A stretch of 42,146 nt of DNA, taken from Mycobacterium helveticum. GTDB taxonomy: Bacteria; Actinomycetota; Actinomycetes; Mycobacteriales; Mycobacteriaceae. The notes under the pieces were generated by a model. That model was given only the letters and a program-made list of their open reading frames with translations. It did not search any database and had not been told where the DNA came from. Below are positions 15,911-24,159 of the stretch, one piece after another (the first letter of the stretch is position 1; each line of letters begins with the position of its first letter). The stretch covers positions 1 to 42,146 of the forward strand of contig NZ_VMQU01000040.1 in the NCBI RefSeq assembly GCF_007714205.1, in the 5' to 3' direction. Both the position numbers and the translations under genes were made by a program.

Positions 15911-17155
15911 ATGGCAGTCAAGCGACGGGTGCCCAGGGTCCGCGACCTGGCGCCGCTGATCAGGTTCAAGCGACCGGAGCTCGACCGCACCAAGCGCCGC
16001 CTCGACGCCGCCTACACCATCGAAGACCTGCGTCGCATCGCCGAACGCCGCACCCCCAGGGCGGCGTTCGACTACACCGACGGCGCCGCAGAGGATGAGC
16101 TGTCGATCCGGCGCGCGCGACAAGCGTTCCGCGACATCGAGTTTCACCCGACCATCCTGCGCGACGTCAGCAACGTGACGGCCGGCTGGGATGTCCTGGG
16201 CCAGCCGGTGGCCCTGCCGTTCGGGATCGCCCCGACGGGGTTCACCCGGTTGATGCACACCGAAGGCGAGATCGCCGGCGCGCGGGCGGCGGCGGAGGCC
16301 GGGATCCCGTTTTCGCTGTCCACCCTGGGCACCTGCGCGATCGAAGACCTGGTGGCCGCTGCGCCGGGGGGCCGCAAGTGGTTTCAGCTCTACATGTGGC
16401 GCGACCGCGACCGCTCGATGGCGCTGGTGCAGCGCGCGGCCGACGCCGGTTTCGACACGCTGCTGGTCACGGTCGACGTCCCGGCCGCGGGCGCACGGCT
16501 GCGCGACAACCGCAACGGGATGACGATCCCGCCGACCCTGACGCTGCGGACCGTGCTCGACGCGGTGCCGCACCCGAAGTGGTGGTTCGACCTGTTGACC
16601 ACCGAGCCGCTGGCGTTCGCGTCGCTGGATCGCTGGCCGGGCACCGTCGGTGAGTACCTGAACACGATGTTCGACCCCAGCCTCACCTTCGACGACCTGG
16701 ATTGGATCAAGGCCCGGTGGCCCGGCAAGCTCGTCGTCAAGGGGATCCAGACGCTCGACGACGCCCGCGCCGTGGTCGAGCGCGGCGTCGACGGCATGGT
16801 GTTGTCCAATCACGGTGGCCGCCAGCTGGATCGCGCGCCGGTGCCCTTTCACCTGCTGCCCGCGGTGGCGCGCGAGTTCGGCACGCAGACCGAGATCCTG
16901 GTGGACACCGGCATCATGGCCGGCGCCGACATCGTGGCGGCGATCGCGCTGGGGGCGCGGTGCACCCTCGTCGGGCGGGCCTACCTCTACGGCCTGATGG
17001 CCGGCGGCGAGGCTGGCGTGGCCCGCACGATACAAATCCTGGCAGAAGGGGTGCTCCGCACGATGCGGCTGCTCGGTGTCACCTGCCTCGAGGAGCTTTC
17101 TCCCCGGCACGTGACGCAACTGCGACGGCTGGGCCCCGTCGGGCCGCCGACGTGA
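15911..17155 (+). CDS. lldD2: FMN-dependent L-lactate dehydrogenase LldD2
   Basis: The 414-residue alpha-hydroxy-acid dehydrogenase TIM barrel contains the substrate/FMN motifs [32 protein letters not shown] and SNHGGRQLD with the catalytic His301. The phosphate-binding [19 protein letters not shown] follows near the C-terminus. It oxidises L-lactate to pyruvate and passes electrons to the respiratory chain, allowing growth on host lactate. M. tuberculosis LldD2 (Rv1872c) is the same length. CACACT 7 nt before the ATG could be a -10 for a leaderless transcript, but this is weak. It converges with the PhyH gene, leaving 7 bp between the stops. Confidence 0.92.
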   Translation: MAVKRRVPRVRDLAPLIRFKRPELDRTKRRLDAAYTIEDLRRIAERRTPRAAFDYTDGAAEDELSIRRARQAFRDIEFHPTILRDVSNVTAGWDVLGQPVALPFGIAPTGFTRLMHTEGEIAGARAAAEAGIPFSLSTLGTCAIEDLVAAAPGGRKWFQLYMWRDRDRSMALVQRAADAGFDTLLVTVDVPAAGARLRDNRNGMTIPPTLTLRTVLDAVPHPKWWFDLLTTEPLAFASLDRWPGTVGEYLNTMFDPSLTFDDLDWIKARWPGKLVVKGIQTLDDARAVVERGVDGMVLSNHGGRQLDRAPVPFHLLPAVAREFGTQTEILVDTGIMAGADIVAAIALGARCTLVGRAYLYGLMAGGEAGVARTIQILAEGVLRTMRLLGVTCLEELSPRHVTQLRRLGPVGPPT

Positions 17156-17162
17156 ACCCGGG

Positions 17163-18293
17163 CTACCGCAGGCGCGCGACCTGTTCGGTGCGGTTGCGCA
17201 CGAGGTCGTTGTAGGCCTCCCCCGGCCCGACGTGTTCCCACACCGCGGGCGGGTAGTGAGTGACGTACATGGTGCGCCGGCCGCCGGCGCCGGTCGGCCG
17301 CGGCGAGGCGTGCATGAGGTCCTGCACGTGGACGGTGACATCACCGGGGGCGGTGTCGATGCTCACGACCGGCACCCCTTCCGGCCGTTGTTCCCAGCGG
17401 TGGTGAACGGCCTGGCCGTGGCTGCCGGGAAGCACCCGCAGGTTGCCGGTCGAGGGGTCCGAGCCGGTGAGCTGAATCCCGACGCTGACCGCGGGGCACA
17501 TGATCGCGTGCCCACCCATCCCGCAGTCCTGGTGCCAGGGGATGTTGGACAGGCCACTGGTGTTTCCCGGCACTTTGAGCAGCACCGCGCTGCCCTCCAT
17601 CCGGTCGGGCGCGGCGCGCAGCGCGGGGTCGAGGAGGGTGCCGAGTCTGCGCACCCTCGGGTCGCCTTCGAGGGCCGCGAGGACCGGTGAGCGCAGCGTC
17701 GCGTACACCAGGCGGCACAGGACATGGCCGCCGTCCTCGCCGGTGACCCACCATGACCGGTCGTCCCCGGGGCGGGCGGCCGCGGCGAGGCGGTCGACCT
17801 CGCGGTTGGCGGCGTCCATCTCGTCGCCGGTGAAGACGCCCTTGACGTGCAGGTAGCCCATCGTGTCCAGTTGCGCGGCCAGTTCGGCGTCCTGCGCGTC
17901 CGGCGTGAACGCGGCGAACGGGTCCCGCCCCCGGAGATCGATTCGGGCCGGATCGTAGGGCGGGATGCCGGCGTGCAGGTAGCGCAGGACCGGGTCCCAG
18001 TCGGCCAGCTGCTCGAATCCGCCCCGCTCGAAGGCCAGGTCGTCGCTGAGCAACAGGTTGATGATCGTGCGGACCTGGCCGACCATGTCGTCCCACGCCG
18101 GCCGGGACAGACGCACGACGGTGTCGCCGCTGGACCGCCCGTCGTCGACGCGGATCGTCGGCCCGTCGACGGCGTACGTGACCGCGTCCTCGCCGACCAG
18201 GAACGTGATCCCGCCGGTGCGCGCCAGGTCTCTGGCCGCGGCCCCGAGGATTTCCGGGTCGAGGGGCGGCGGGACGGGATGCGACAGCCTCAC
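17163..18293 (-). CDS. Phytanoyl-CoA dioxygenase (PhyH) family Fe(II)/2-oxoglutarate enzyme
   Basis: The 376-residue protein has an N-terminal SCP2-like or helical region followed by the PhyH domain. Key residues are the His-x-Asp pair in IPWHQDCGMGGH, the distal His in VHVQDLMHASPRPTG and the downstream Arg-rich strand GGRRTMYVTHYPP. These define a mononuclear iron, 2-oxoglutarate-dependent hydroxylase. The substrate is unknown; lipid-like or natural-product substrates are common. I chose the GTG at 18293, where the protein starts; the upstream extension overlaps the lon control region. It is divergent from lon. Confidence 0.8.
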   Translation of the reverse strand: MRLSHPVPPPLDPEILGAAARDLARTGGITFLVGEDAVTYAVDGPTIRVDDGRSSGDTVVRLSRPAWDDMVGQVRTIINLLLSDDLAFERGGFEQLADWDPVLRYLHAGIPPYDPARIDLRGRDPFAAFTPDAQDAELAAQLDTMGYLHVKGVFTGDEMDAANREVDRLAAAARPGDDRSWWVTGEDGGHVLCRLVYATLRSPVLAALEGDPRVRRLGTLLDPALRAAPDRMEGSAVLLKVPGNTSGLSNIPWHQDCGMGGHAIMCPAVSVGIQLTGSDPSTGNLRVLPGSHGQAVHHRWEQRPEGVPVVSIDTAPGDVTVHVQDLMHASPRPTGAGGRRTMYVTHYPPAVWEHVGPGEAYNDLVRNRTEQVARLR

Positions 18294-18348
18294 GGGCCGA
18301 TTATGCGACCGCAGCGGCCCCGATGGGAACAAACGAGCGGCGGGTCGG

Positions 18349-18369
18349 GTTGAGCGCAGCAGACTCAAT
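18349..18369 (+). promoter_or_regulatory. HAIR-like HspR operator upstream of lon
   Basis: GTTGAGC, a 7-bp spacer and ACTCAAT match 11 of 14 defined positions of the HAIR consensus CTTGAGT-N7-ACTCAAG. The site ends 15 bp before the lon ATG and abuts its GGAGG ribosome-binding site. HspR is the repressor of dnaK-type heat-shock operons in actinobacteria and is known to control lon in Streptomyces. Control of this mycobacterial lon is inferred. Confidence 0.65.
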
Positions 18370-18383
18370 TTTTGGAGGATCTG

Positions 18384-20711
18384 ATGGCCGACGCCATGTC
18401 AGTCCCGGTGCTGTTCGTCACCGACACGATCGTGCTGCCCGGAATGGTGCTGCCGCTCGCGCTGGACGACGCCGCCCGTGCGGCGATCGACGCCGCTCAG
18501 GCCAGCGAGTCGGGGCAGCTGCTGATCGCGCCCCGCCTCGATGACCGGGATCCGTCGCACGGGGTGATCGCGAAAGTTCTGCAGGTCGGACGCATCGCCG
18601 GTGGTGGCACCGCCGCGGTCGTGCGCGGTGAGCGCCGAGCCCGGATCGGGGTGGGAGCGTCCGGGCCCGGCCCGGCGTTGTGGGTCGAGGTGACCGAGGT
18701 CGCCCCGGCCGAGGCCACCGACGAGGTCAAAACCCTGGCGGCGGACTACCGCAAGCTGCTGCTGGCCATGCTGCAAAGGCGCGAGGCCTGGGAGATCGTC
18801 GACTATGTCAACGGCCTGACCGACCCCTCGGCCCTGGCCGACACCTCCGGATATGCGTCCTACCTGAGCGCCGCGCAGAAGCGGCAGCTGCTGGAAACGG
18901 TGGACGTCGCCGAGCGACTGCGCGTGCTGATCGACTGGACGGGCACCCACCTGGCCGAGGTCGAGGTCAACGACAAGATCGCCGAGGACGTCCGCGAGGG
19001 CATGGAGAAGACCCAGAAGGAGTTCCTGCTGCGCCAGCAGCTGGCCGCGATCCGCAAGGAACTCGGCGAAGGTGAACCCGACGCTTCGGACGACTACCGC
19101 GCCCGGGTGCAGGCCGCCGGCCTGCCCGACAAGGTGCGCGAGGCCGCGCTGCGCGAGGTCGGCAAGCTGGAACGCTCCAGCGACCAGAGCCCGGAGAGCG
19201 GCTGGATCCGCACGTGGCTGGACACCGTGCTGGACCTGCCCTGGAACGTCAAGACCGACGACTCCACCGACCTGAAGGCCGCGCGGGAGATCCTGGACGC
19301 CGACCATCACGGGCTGGACGATGTCAAGGACCGCATCGTCGAATACCTGGCCGTGCGTGCGCGCCGCGCCCAGCGCGGGCTGCAGGTCGTCGGCGGGCGC
19401 GGCTCCGGCGCGGTGATGGTGCTGGCCGGTCCTCCCGGCGTCGGCAAGACGTCGCTGGGAGAGAGCGTCGCGCGGGCGCTGGGGCGCAACTTCGTGCGCG
19501 TCGCCCTGGGCGGGGTGCGCGACGAGGCCGAGATCCGCGGGCACCGGCGCACCTACGTGGGCGCGCTGCCGGGCCGGATCGTGCGCGCCATCGGCGAGGC
19601 CGGGACGATGAATCCCGTTGTGCTGCTGGACGAGATCGACAAGGTGGGCTCGGACTATCGGGGCGACCCGAGCGCGGCGTTGCTCGAGGTGCTCGACCCG
19701 GCGCAGAACCACACCTTCCGGGACCACTACCTGGATCTGGATCTGGACCTGTCCGATGTGGTGTTCCTGGCCACGGCCAACGTGATCGAGAACATCCCGT
19801 CGGCGCTGCTGGACCGCATGGAACTGGTGTCCATCGACGGCTACACCGAGGACGACAAGGTCGCCATCGCCCGCGACCACCTGCTGCCCCGGCAGCGGGA
19901 GCGGGCGGCGCTGAGCGCCGATGAGGTGACCGTGACCGACGCCGCGCTGCGCAGGATCGCCGCCGACTACACCCGCGAGCCCGGCGTGCGGCAGTTCGAG
20001 CGGCTGCTGGCCAAGGCGCTGCGCAAGGTGACCACCAGGCTGTCGGACAGCGCCGACCCGATCACCGTCGACGAGCCGGATCTCGTTGCGTATCTGGGCC
20101 GCCCGCGGTTCACCCCGGAGTCGGCCGAACGCACCGCGGTGCCCGGCGTGGCCACCGGCCTGGCCGTCACCGGACTGGGAGGCGACGTGCTCTACATCGA
20201 GGCGGGGTCCGCTGGATCCGACGGGCCAGGCGATGGGTCCTTGCAGCTGACCGGACAGCTGGGTGACGTGATGAAGGAGTCGGCGCAGATCGCGCTGTCC
20301 TATGTGCGCTCGCACGCCGCGCGGTTGGGGGTCGACCCGAAGGCGCTGGATCGGCGCATCCATGTGCACGTGCCCGCCGGCGCGGTGCCCAAGGACGGCC
20401 CGTCGGCCGGTGTCACGATGGTGACGGCACTTGTCTCCATGGCCACCGGGCGCCAGGTACGCTCCGATGTCGGCATGACCGGCGAGGTCACGCTGAACGG
20501 GCGGGTGCTGCCGATCGGCGGTGTGAAGCAGAAGCTGCTCGCCGCCCAAAGTGCCGGTCTGTCAACGGTTTTCATCCCGGCGCGCAACGCGCCGGACCTC
20601 GATGACGTCCCCGCCGAGGTGCTCGAGGCGCTCGACGTGCGGCCGATGACCGACGTCGCCGAGATCGTCGCGCAGGCGCTGGCGCCCGAGATCGTGTCGG
20701 TTGCCGCCTGA
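18384..20711 (+). CDS. lon: ATP-dependent protease La (Lon)
   Basis: The 775-residue protein has the complete LonA layout: N-terminal substrate-recognition domain (about 5-190), coiled-coil helical region, AAA+ module with Walker A GPPGVGKT at 349-356 and the Walker [10 protein letters not shown], and the C-terminal serine protease domain. In that domain PKDGPSAG places the nucleophile Ser674 and [10 protein letters not shown] places Lys717, the same 43-residue spacing as in E. coli Lon. It degrades misfolded and some regulatory proteins in the cytoplasm. GGAGG at 18374-18378 sets the ATG at 18384. A HAIR-like operator lies just upstream. M. tuberculosis lacks lon as far as I know, so this separates the organism from that complex. 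Confidence 0.97.
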   Translation: MADAMSVPVLFVTDTIVLPGMVLPLALDDAARAAIDAAQASESGQLLIAPRLDDRDPSHGVIAKVLQVGRIAGGGTAAVVRGERRARIGVGASGPGPALWVEVTEVAPAEATDEVKTLAADYRKLLLAMLQRREAWEIVDYVNGLTDPSALADTSGYASYLSAAQKRQLLETVDVAERLRVLIDWTGTHLAEVEVNDKIAEDVREGMEKTQKEFLLRQQLAAIRKELGEGEPDASDDYRARVQAAGLPDKVREAALREVGKLERSSDQSPESGWIRTWLDTVLDLPWNVKTDDSTDLKAAREILDADHHGLDDVKDRIVEYLAVRARRAQRGLQVVGGRGSGAVMVLAGPPGVGKTSLGESVARALGRNFVRVALGGVRDEAEIRGHRRTYVGALPGRIVRAIGEAGTMNPVVLLDEIDKVGSDYRGDPSAALLEVLDPAQNHTFRDHYLDLDLDLSDVVFLATANVIENIPSALLDRMELVSIDGYTEDDKVAIARDHLLPRQRERAALSADEVTVTDAALRRIAADYTREPGVRQFERLLAKALRKVTTRLSDSADPITVDEPDLVAYLGRPRFTPESAERTAVPGVATGLAVTGLGGDVLYIEAGSAGSDGPGDGSLQLTGQLGDVMKESAQIALSYVRSHAARLGVDPKALDRRIHVHVPAGAVPKDGPSAGVTMVTALVSMATGRQVRSDVGMTGEVTLNGRVLPIGGVKQKLLAAQSAGLSTVFIPARNAPDLDDVPAEVLEALDVRPMTDVAEIVAQALAPEIVSVAA

Positions 20712-20734
20712 GCCGGTCGCGCAGGCGACGCTGG

Positions 20735-20778
20735 TGTCACGTTCGGCGCCGAGCGTGACAGCGATGTCACGTTCGGCG
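20735..20778. repeat. 26-bp near-perfect palindrome with half-repeat, downstream of lon
   Basis: Arms TGTCACGTTCGGC and GCCGAGCGTGACA (20735-20760) form a 13-bp inverted repeat with a single mismatched pair. The left arm recurs as a direct repeat at 20765-20778. It lies 24 bp after the lon stop. There is no T run. It may act as a tail-less terminator or protein-binding site, or be a dispersed palindromic repeat. Confidence 0.7.
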
Positions 20779-20790
20779 TTGAATGGACCC

Positions 20791-21084
20791 GTGAGTCTCA
20801 AACGGCACGTGGTCCACCGCGCGCAACGGCTGCTGGTCAACCCGGTGGGCCGGCAGTTGCCGGGGATGGTCTCCGAGCACGGCGAGCAATCCGACCACGT
20901 GCGCAACATCAAGGCGAATCCGGCCGTGCGGGTGCGCACCGGCGGCCGGTGGCGCAGCGGCAACGCGCACGTGTTGCCCGACGACGACCCGGTCCGGCGG
21001 CTGGGCAACCTGCCCCGGCTCAACAGCGCGGTCGTGCGCCCGATGGGCAGCGACCTGCTGACCGTCCGGGTCGATCCGGACTGA
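20791..21084 (+). CDS. Deazaflavin (F420)-dependent nitroreductase-family protein, internally shortened
   Basis: The 97-residue product starts VSLKRHVVHRAQRLLVNPVG and ends with the well-conserved block from MVSEHGEQSDHVRNIKANPAV to LLTVRVD, both typical of the DUF385 / Ddn-like family. The segment normally between them, around an LETTGRKSG-type motif and the following strands (roughly 28-30 residues), is missing. The join is at about residues 24-25 (near 20862). The lost piece contributes to F420 binding in the family, so the product is probably inactive or altered. The frame is preserved. GTG start; no strong ribosome-binding site. Confidence 0.7.
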   Translation: MSLKRHVVHRAQRLLVNPVGRQLPGMVSEHGEQSDHVRNIKANPAVRVRTGGRWRSGNAHVLPDDDPVRRLGNLPRLNSAVVRPMGSDLLTVRVDPD

Positions 21085-21093
21085 CTCGGCCCG

Positions 21094-21426
21094 ATGGCCT
21101 ACGACGAAGACCTGGCCGGCAGGATTCGCGAAATCCTGGGCCCCGAGCGGGGTGTCGAGGAGAAACGCATGTTCGGCGGTCTGGCGTTTCTGGTCGGCGG
21201 CAACATGTGCGTGGCCGTCAGCGGCCAGGGTGGCCTGCTGGTGCGGGTGCCGCCGGAGGACACCGACAAACTTGCGGCACGCGCGCATGCCGGCCCGATG
21301 GTGATGGCCGGGCGGGAGACCCGCGGCTGGCTGCGTGTCGACACCGCGGGCGTGCGGACCACACGCCAGCTCCGGAGCTGGGTCGCCCGCGCAGTCGGGT
21401 GCGTGCGCGCACTGCCGCCCAAATGA
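21094..21426 (+). CDS. TfoX N-terminal domain protein
   Basis: The 110-residue protein matches the TfoX-N fold: DEDLAGRIREIL, the VEEKRMFGGLAFLVGGNMCVAV core, LLVRVPPED, and a terminal ARAV helix with RALPPK. In gamma-proteobacteria TfoX regulates competence, but the stand-alone actinobacterial domain has no known role. It starts 10 bp after the shortened deazaflavin gene and its stop overlaps the next ATG (ATGA at 21423-21426), so the two are probably translated together. Confidence 0.8.
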   Translation: MAYDEDLAGRIREILGPERGVEEKRMFGGLAFLVGGNMCVAVSGQGGLLVRVPPEDTDKLAARAHAGPMVMAGRETRGWLRVDTAGVRTTRQLRSWVARAVGCVRALPPK

Positions 21427-22103
21427 CCGGCGGTTTGCCCGGCCACCCCGCGGGTCCGCAATCCGGCGTGGACGAGCCGAAACGGGTATCGCGTCGGCTG
21501 CTCGAGGCTGCCGGAACCACCTATGCGGAGGAGGCCGGCATCACCATGAAAGACGAACCGAAGCCGTTGTTCCAGCTTCTGGTGTTGTGCATGCTGGCCA
21601 GCAAGCCGATCCACGCGTCCATCGCCGTGAGCGCCGCGCGGGAGGTGTTCAACGCCGGTCTGCGCACGCCCGAGGCCGTCCTCGAATCGGACCGGCAGAC
21701 CATGATCGACGCATTCGGCCGTGCGTCCTATGCACGCTACGACGAGAGCTCGGCCACCCGCCTCACCGAGATGGCGCAACGGGTCCGCGACGACTACGCC
21801 GGCGACCTGCGCGGACTCGCCGGCCGCAGCGACCACGACGTCGCCGCGGCCAAACGTATGCTCAAGGCGTTCAAGGGAATCGGGGACACCGGCGCCGACA
21901 TCTACCTACGGGAAGTGCAAGACGCCTGGCCGTGGGTGCAGCCGTACTACGACGACCGCGCCACCGCCGCGGCACAGCAACTGGGTTTGCCGACCGACCC
22001 GGACAAGCTGGCCGCGCTGGCCCAGCACAGCAACGCGCGGCTGGCGGCCGCGCTCATCAGGGCGTCGCTGGACGACGACGTGCGTCGGCGCGTGGCCGGT
22101 TGA
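21423..22103 (+). CDS. HhH-GPD (endonuclease III-fold) family protein lacking the usual catalytic Lys
   Basis: The product is about 226 residues. It shows the helix-hairpin-helix of the base-excision glycosylase superfamily at AFKGIGDTGADIYLREV, preceded by LFQLLVLCMLASKPIHASIA and the ARYDESSATRL region. In endonuclease III the hairpin carries the catalytic Lys (GVGRKTA); here that position reads GIGDTGA. There is no C-terminal iron-sulfur Cys cluster. It may be a monofunctional or non-catalytic DNA-binding relative. The start is ATG 21423 (overlapping the TfoX stop) or GTG 21468, after which conservation begins. Confidence 0.7.
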   Translation: MTGGLPGHPAGPQSGVDEPKRVSRRLLEAAGTTYAEEAGITMKDEPKPLFQLLVLCMLASKPIHASIAVSAAREVFNAGLRTPEAVLESDRQTMIDAFGRASYARYDESSATRLTEMAQRVRDDYAGDLRGLAGRSDHDVAAAKRMLKAFKGIGDTGADIYLREVQDAWPWVQPYYDDRATAAAQQLGLPTDPDKLAALAQHSNARLAAALIRASLDDDVRRRVAG

Positions 22104-22110
22104 TCCGGCG

Positions 22111-22284
22111 GTGAGCGTTCGGGTCGGCACGTCGAGATGGTCCTACAACCAGTGGGCCGATCGCGAGTTTCCGCCTTCGGCCCGAAAATTCGACGTTCGC
22201 GGGCTGGCGCGACCAGCTGCCGCCCGGTGTCACATGTCGGTCAAGGCTCATCGCGGCCTCACGCACGCCTCGCCGCTACCCTGA
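22111..22284 (+). pseudogene. Degraded DUF72 family gene, truncated at a repeat copy
   Basis: A GTG at 22111 starts the typical DUF72 N-terminus VRVGTSRWSYNQW. The frame then passes into unrelated sequence. Family motifs reappear as FAGWRDQLPPG in one frame (about 22195-22230) and MSVKAHRGLTHA in another. A normal DUF72 protein is about 250 residues. This remnant has lost an internal segment of about 40 residues, carries a frameshift and stops at 22284, three bases before repeat copy 2. The rest of the gene is absent, consistent with deletion or replacement at the repeat. Confidence 0.7.
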
Positions 22285-22286
22285 CT

Positions 22287-22300
22287 TCAGACCTTGATTT
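22287..22300 (-). repeat. Copy 2 of the dispersed repeat, partial
   Basis: On the minus strand this reads AAATCAAGGTCTGA, identical over 14 bases to the outer half of the copy at 24156-24180. It sits between the end of the DUF72 remnant and the stop of the acyltransferase gene. It is inverted relative to the copy ending at 24254, so the two bracket 22287-24254. Confidence 0.6.
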
Positions 22301-22305
22301 GGCAA

Positions 22306-23727
22306 TCACGACTCGTGTGCGCTGCGGGAAGGGACCTTTTCCTGACGCGACGGCTGTACCCCCGACGCTTCCCTCAGTTCCTCATAAGCCTGCTGGGTGC
22401 AACGAGCCAATCGCGGCAGGTCTTCCAGTGCGGCGGTGTTGGCGACGAACCCGAAATCCATGCTGTCGTGGTATGACGCCAGCGTGGCATTGAGCCCAAT
22501 CGAGGCGGCGAGCGCGGAGATCGGGTAGACACCGAGGAGCCGGGCGCCGTTGAGATATCGTGGTTCCTTGGCGCCCGCCACGTTGGAGATGACGAGGTTG
22601 CACGCCGGGTGCGTGACGCGATCCAGGTGCGTGGTGGCGCCCAGGCCGGCGAGCGCGATGAGTCCGACCGCATAGGTCATGGCCGTATTGGCCGACATGC
22701 CGGCCAACTCCTTCTTGGCGGCGGCGACCGAGTGCACCACGTGACGGATCCGGTCCGGCATGTCGGCTCCAGGCTCGCCGAGTCGGACGAACAACGCCGA
22801 TACGCGCGTGCCGATCGTCGTGTCGTCGTCGCCGCGCAGCGAAACCGGACACATCGCGATAAGTGGGTGCCCGAATGGGGAACCGCTTCCACGCAGGTAC
22901 GCATGCAGGCCCCCGTCGATGACGGCAGACGCCACATCGTTGAGGGTGGCACCGAACTGGCGTCCGACTTCGCGCATCTCGCCCAGCGGCAGGGTGAGCG
23001 TCGCGAAGCTTCTCCCGACCTTGAGCGGCGCGTTGGTCGGGGCGTGCGGCGCGACGAACGGCAGATTGCCCTCGATGTGCGAGCTCGCGAGACCGGCGAC
23101 CGCCTTACGCAGTGCGCCCCAGGAGATCTGGTTGAGCGCCCCGACCTGGGTAAGCGCACCGTGCACTGAGTCGGCGATGCGCTGTGCGAATGGCGTCGGC
23201 GGATGCGGTGCCGGTTCCGGCATGGTGAGCCCGAAGCCGGGCGTGGGGACATTGGGTTCTTCGCGTGTGCTCAGGCCGGCATAGATCCGCTTCAGGCCGG
23301 ATTCGCCGTCGATGATCGAATGGTGAGTCTTGGTGTAAATCGCGAACCTTGAGTCCGGCACCCCATCGATCACCCAGCAGCGAAACAGTGGGCGGTCACG
23401 GTCGAGTTGCGGCTCGTGGAGTTCGGCGACGAGCCGCAACAGGTCGTCATAGGTGGCCCGGGCCGGGAGTGAAAGATGGCCGACGTGGTGATTCGGGTCC
23501 CAACTCGCGACCTCCCGGAAATGAGGCAGACCCCGACCGAGAAGCTCCGGCACGTAATTGAAGGGTGGGGCCGGCGGGCAGGCTCGGTAGGCCTCGACGA
23601 TCTCGTCCACGATGCGCCGACGACCCGTCGGCTTCTTGAAGAGCATCATGGCGCCGACGTGGGTGGTGCCGGACGGAGACTCCATCAACAGCCATGAAAG
23701 GTCCAACGGCGGAATTGGTTTCGCCAT
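22306..23727 (-). CDS. WS/DGAT wax ester synthase / diacylglycerol O-acyltransferase
   Basis: The 473-residue protein has the acyltransferase signature HHSIIDG at residues 135-141 (second His catalytic), the PLFRCWVIDG block before it, and the second family motif around LNDVASAVIDGGLHAYL. It ends with the C-terminal domain PACNLVISNVAGAKEPRYLNGARLLGVYPIS. Such enzymes esterify acyl-CoA to diacylglycerol or fatty alcohol, making the storage lipids of dormant mycobacteria. The gene is alone on its strand, bounded on both sides by inverted copies of the dispersed repeat. It looks slightly less GC-rich than its neighbours by eye. No tgs number can be assigned from sequence alone. Confidence 0.9.
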   Translation of the reverse strand: MAKPIPPLDLSWLLMESPSGTTHVGAMMLFKKPTGRRRIVDEIVEAYRACPPAPPFNYVPELLGRGLPHFREVASWDPNHHVGHLSLPARATYDDLLRLVAELHEPQLDRDRPLFRCWVIDGVPDSRFAIYTKTHHSIIDGESGLKRIYAGLSTREEPNVPTPGFGLTMPEPAPHPPTPFAQRIADSVHGALTQVGALNQISWGALRKAVAGLASSHIEGNLPFVAPHAPTNAPLKVGRSFATLTLPLGEMREVGRQFGATLNDVASAVIDGGLHAYLRGSGSPFGHPLIAMCPVSLRGDDDTTIGTRVSALFVRLGEPGADMPDRIRHVVHSVAAAKKELAGMSANTAMTYAVGLIALAGLGATTHLDRVTHPACNLVISNVAGAKEPRYLNGARLLGVYPISALAASIGLNATLASYHDSMDFGFVANTAALEDLPRLARCTQQAYEELREASGVQPSRQEKVPSRSAHES

Positions 23728-24155
23728 GATGGATCTATCTCCTCACCGAAGTTCGGGCAGCCGTTGACCGAAATCCGGAACGGGGCCTCAAGGATCCGAA
23801 CCGGTACGGTGATGCTCTCGCCGCAGGTCCCGGTCGGCGAGGGTATTAGGGCCCTCTTGCGACAGCCGTAAGTCCCTTGGGGAGATCATGGTGTGGTGAG
23901 CCGAAGTCAAGCGCCGCTCGCCCCGGCTCGGGGCGTGGAGCGCCGCGAACATGCCGGCCAGGGTATGCGGAGAATCGCCGGTAGTTCACGCCGAGTTCCC
24001 GTTTGCTCGGTGCATCGTCGGAGGCCGGAAGGCATCCGATGCCCGCCGGCGAAGCCGGCGGCCTACCCGGCCATCGCGTTCAGTGGGCGAGACGGGTAAG
24101 ACGGGTGCTTTCACGTACTTCTTGAACCCATCCTTTACCTTTTCGCCGGCGTCGT
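23728..24155. other. Non-coding stretch upstream of the acyltransferase gene
   Basis: This region together with the repeat pair up to 24271 is about 540 bp without a convincing gene. It contains an 8-bp stem hairpin (CCGCCGGC, GAA loop, GCCGGCGG) at 24043-24061. It presumably contains the promoter of the acyltransferase gene, but I see no clear -35/-10 pair. Short open frames here have no recognisable domain apart from the CsbD-like scrap at its right end. Confidence 0.5.
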
Positions 24156-24159
24156 TCAG
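24118..24159 (-). pseudogene. CsbD-like C-terminal remnant
   Basis: On the minus strand these codons read LNDAGEKVKDGFKK, which resembles the closing helix of CsbD-family stress proteins (usually DAGEKVKDAFKK). The expected upstream helix and the stop codon are missing, and the sequence begins exactly where the repeat copy at 24156-24180 ends. It looks like a scrap left by recombination at the repeat. The match is short, so this is tentative. Confidence 0.35.

Noticed and set aside
18399..20549. 716-codon minus-strand frame inside lon
   Set aside because: It is a shadow of the highly conserved lon frame and has no recognisable domain.
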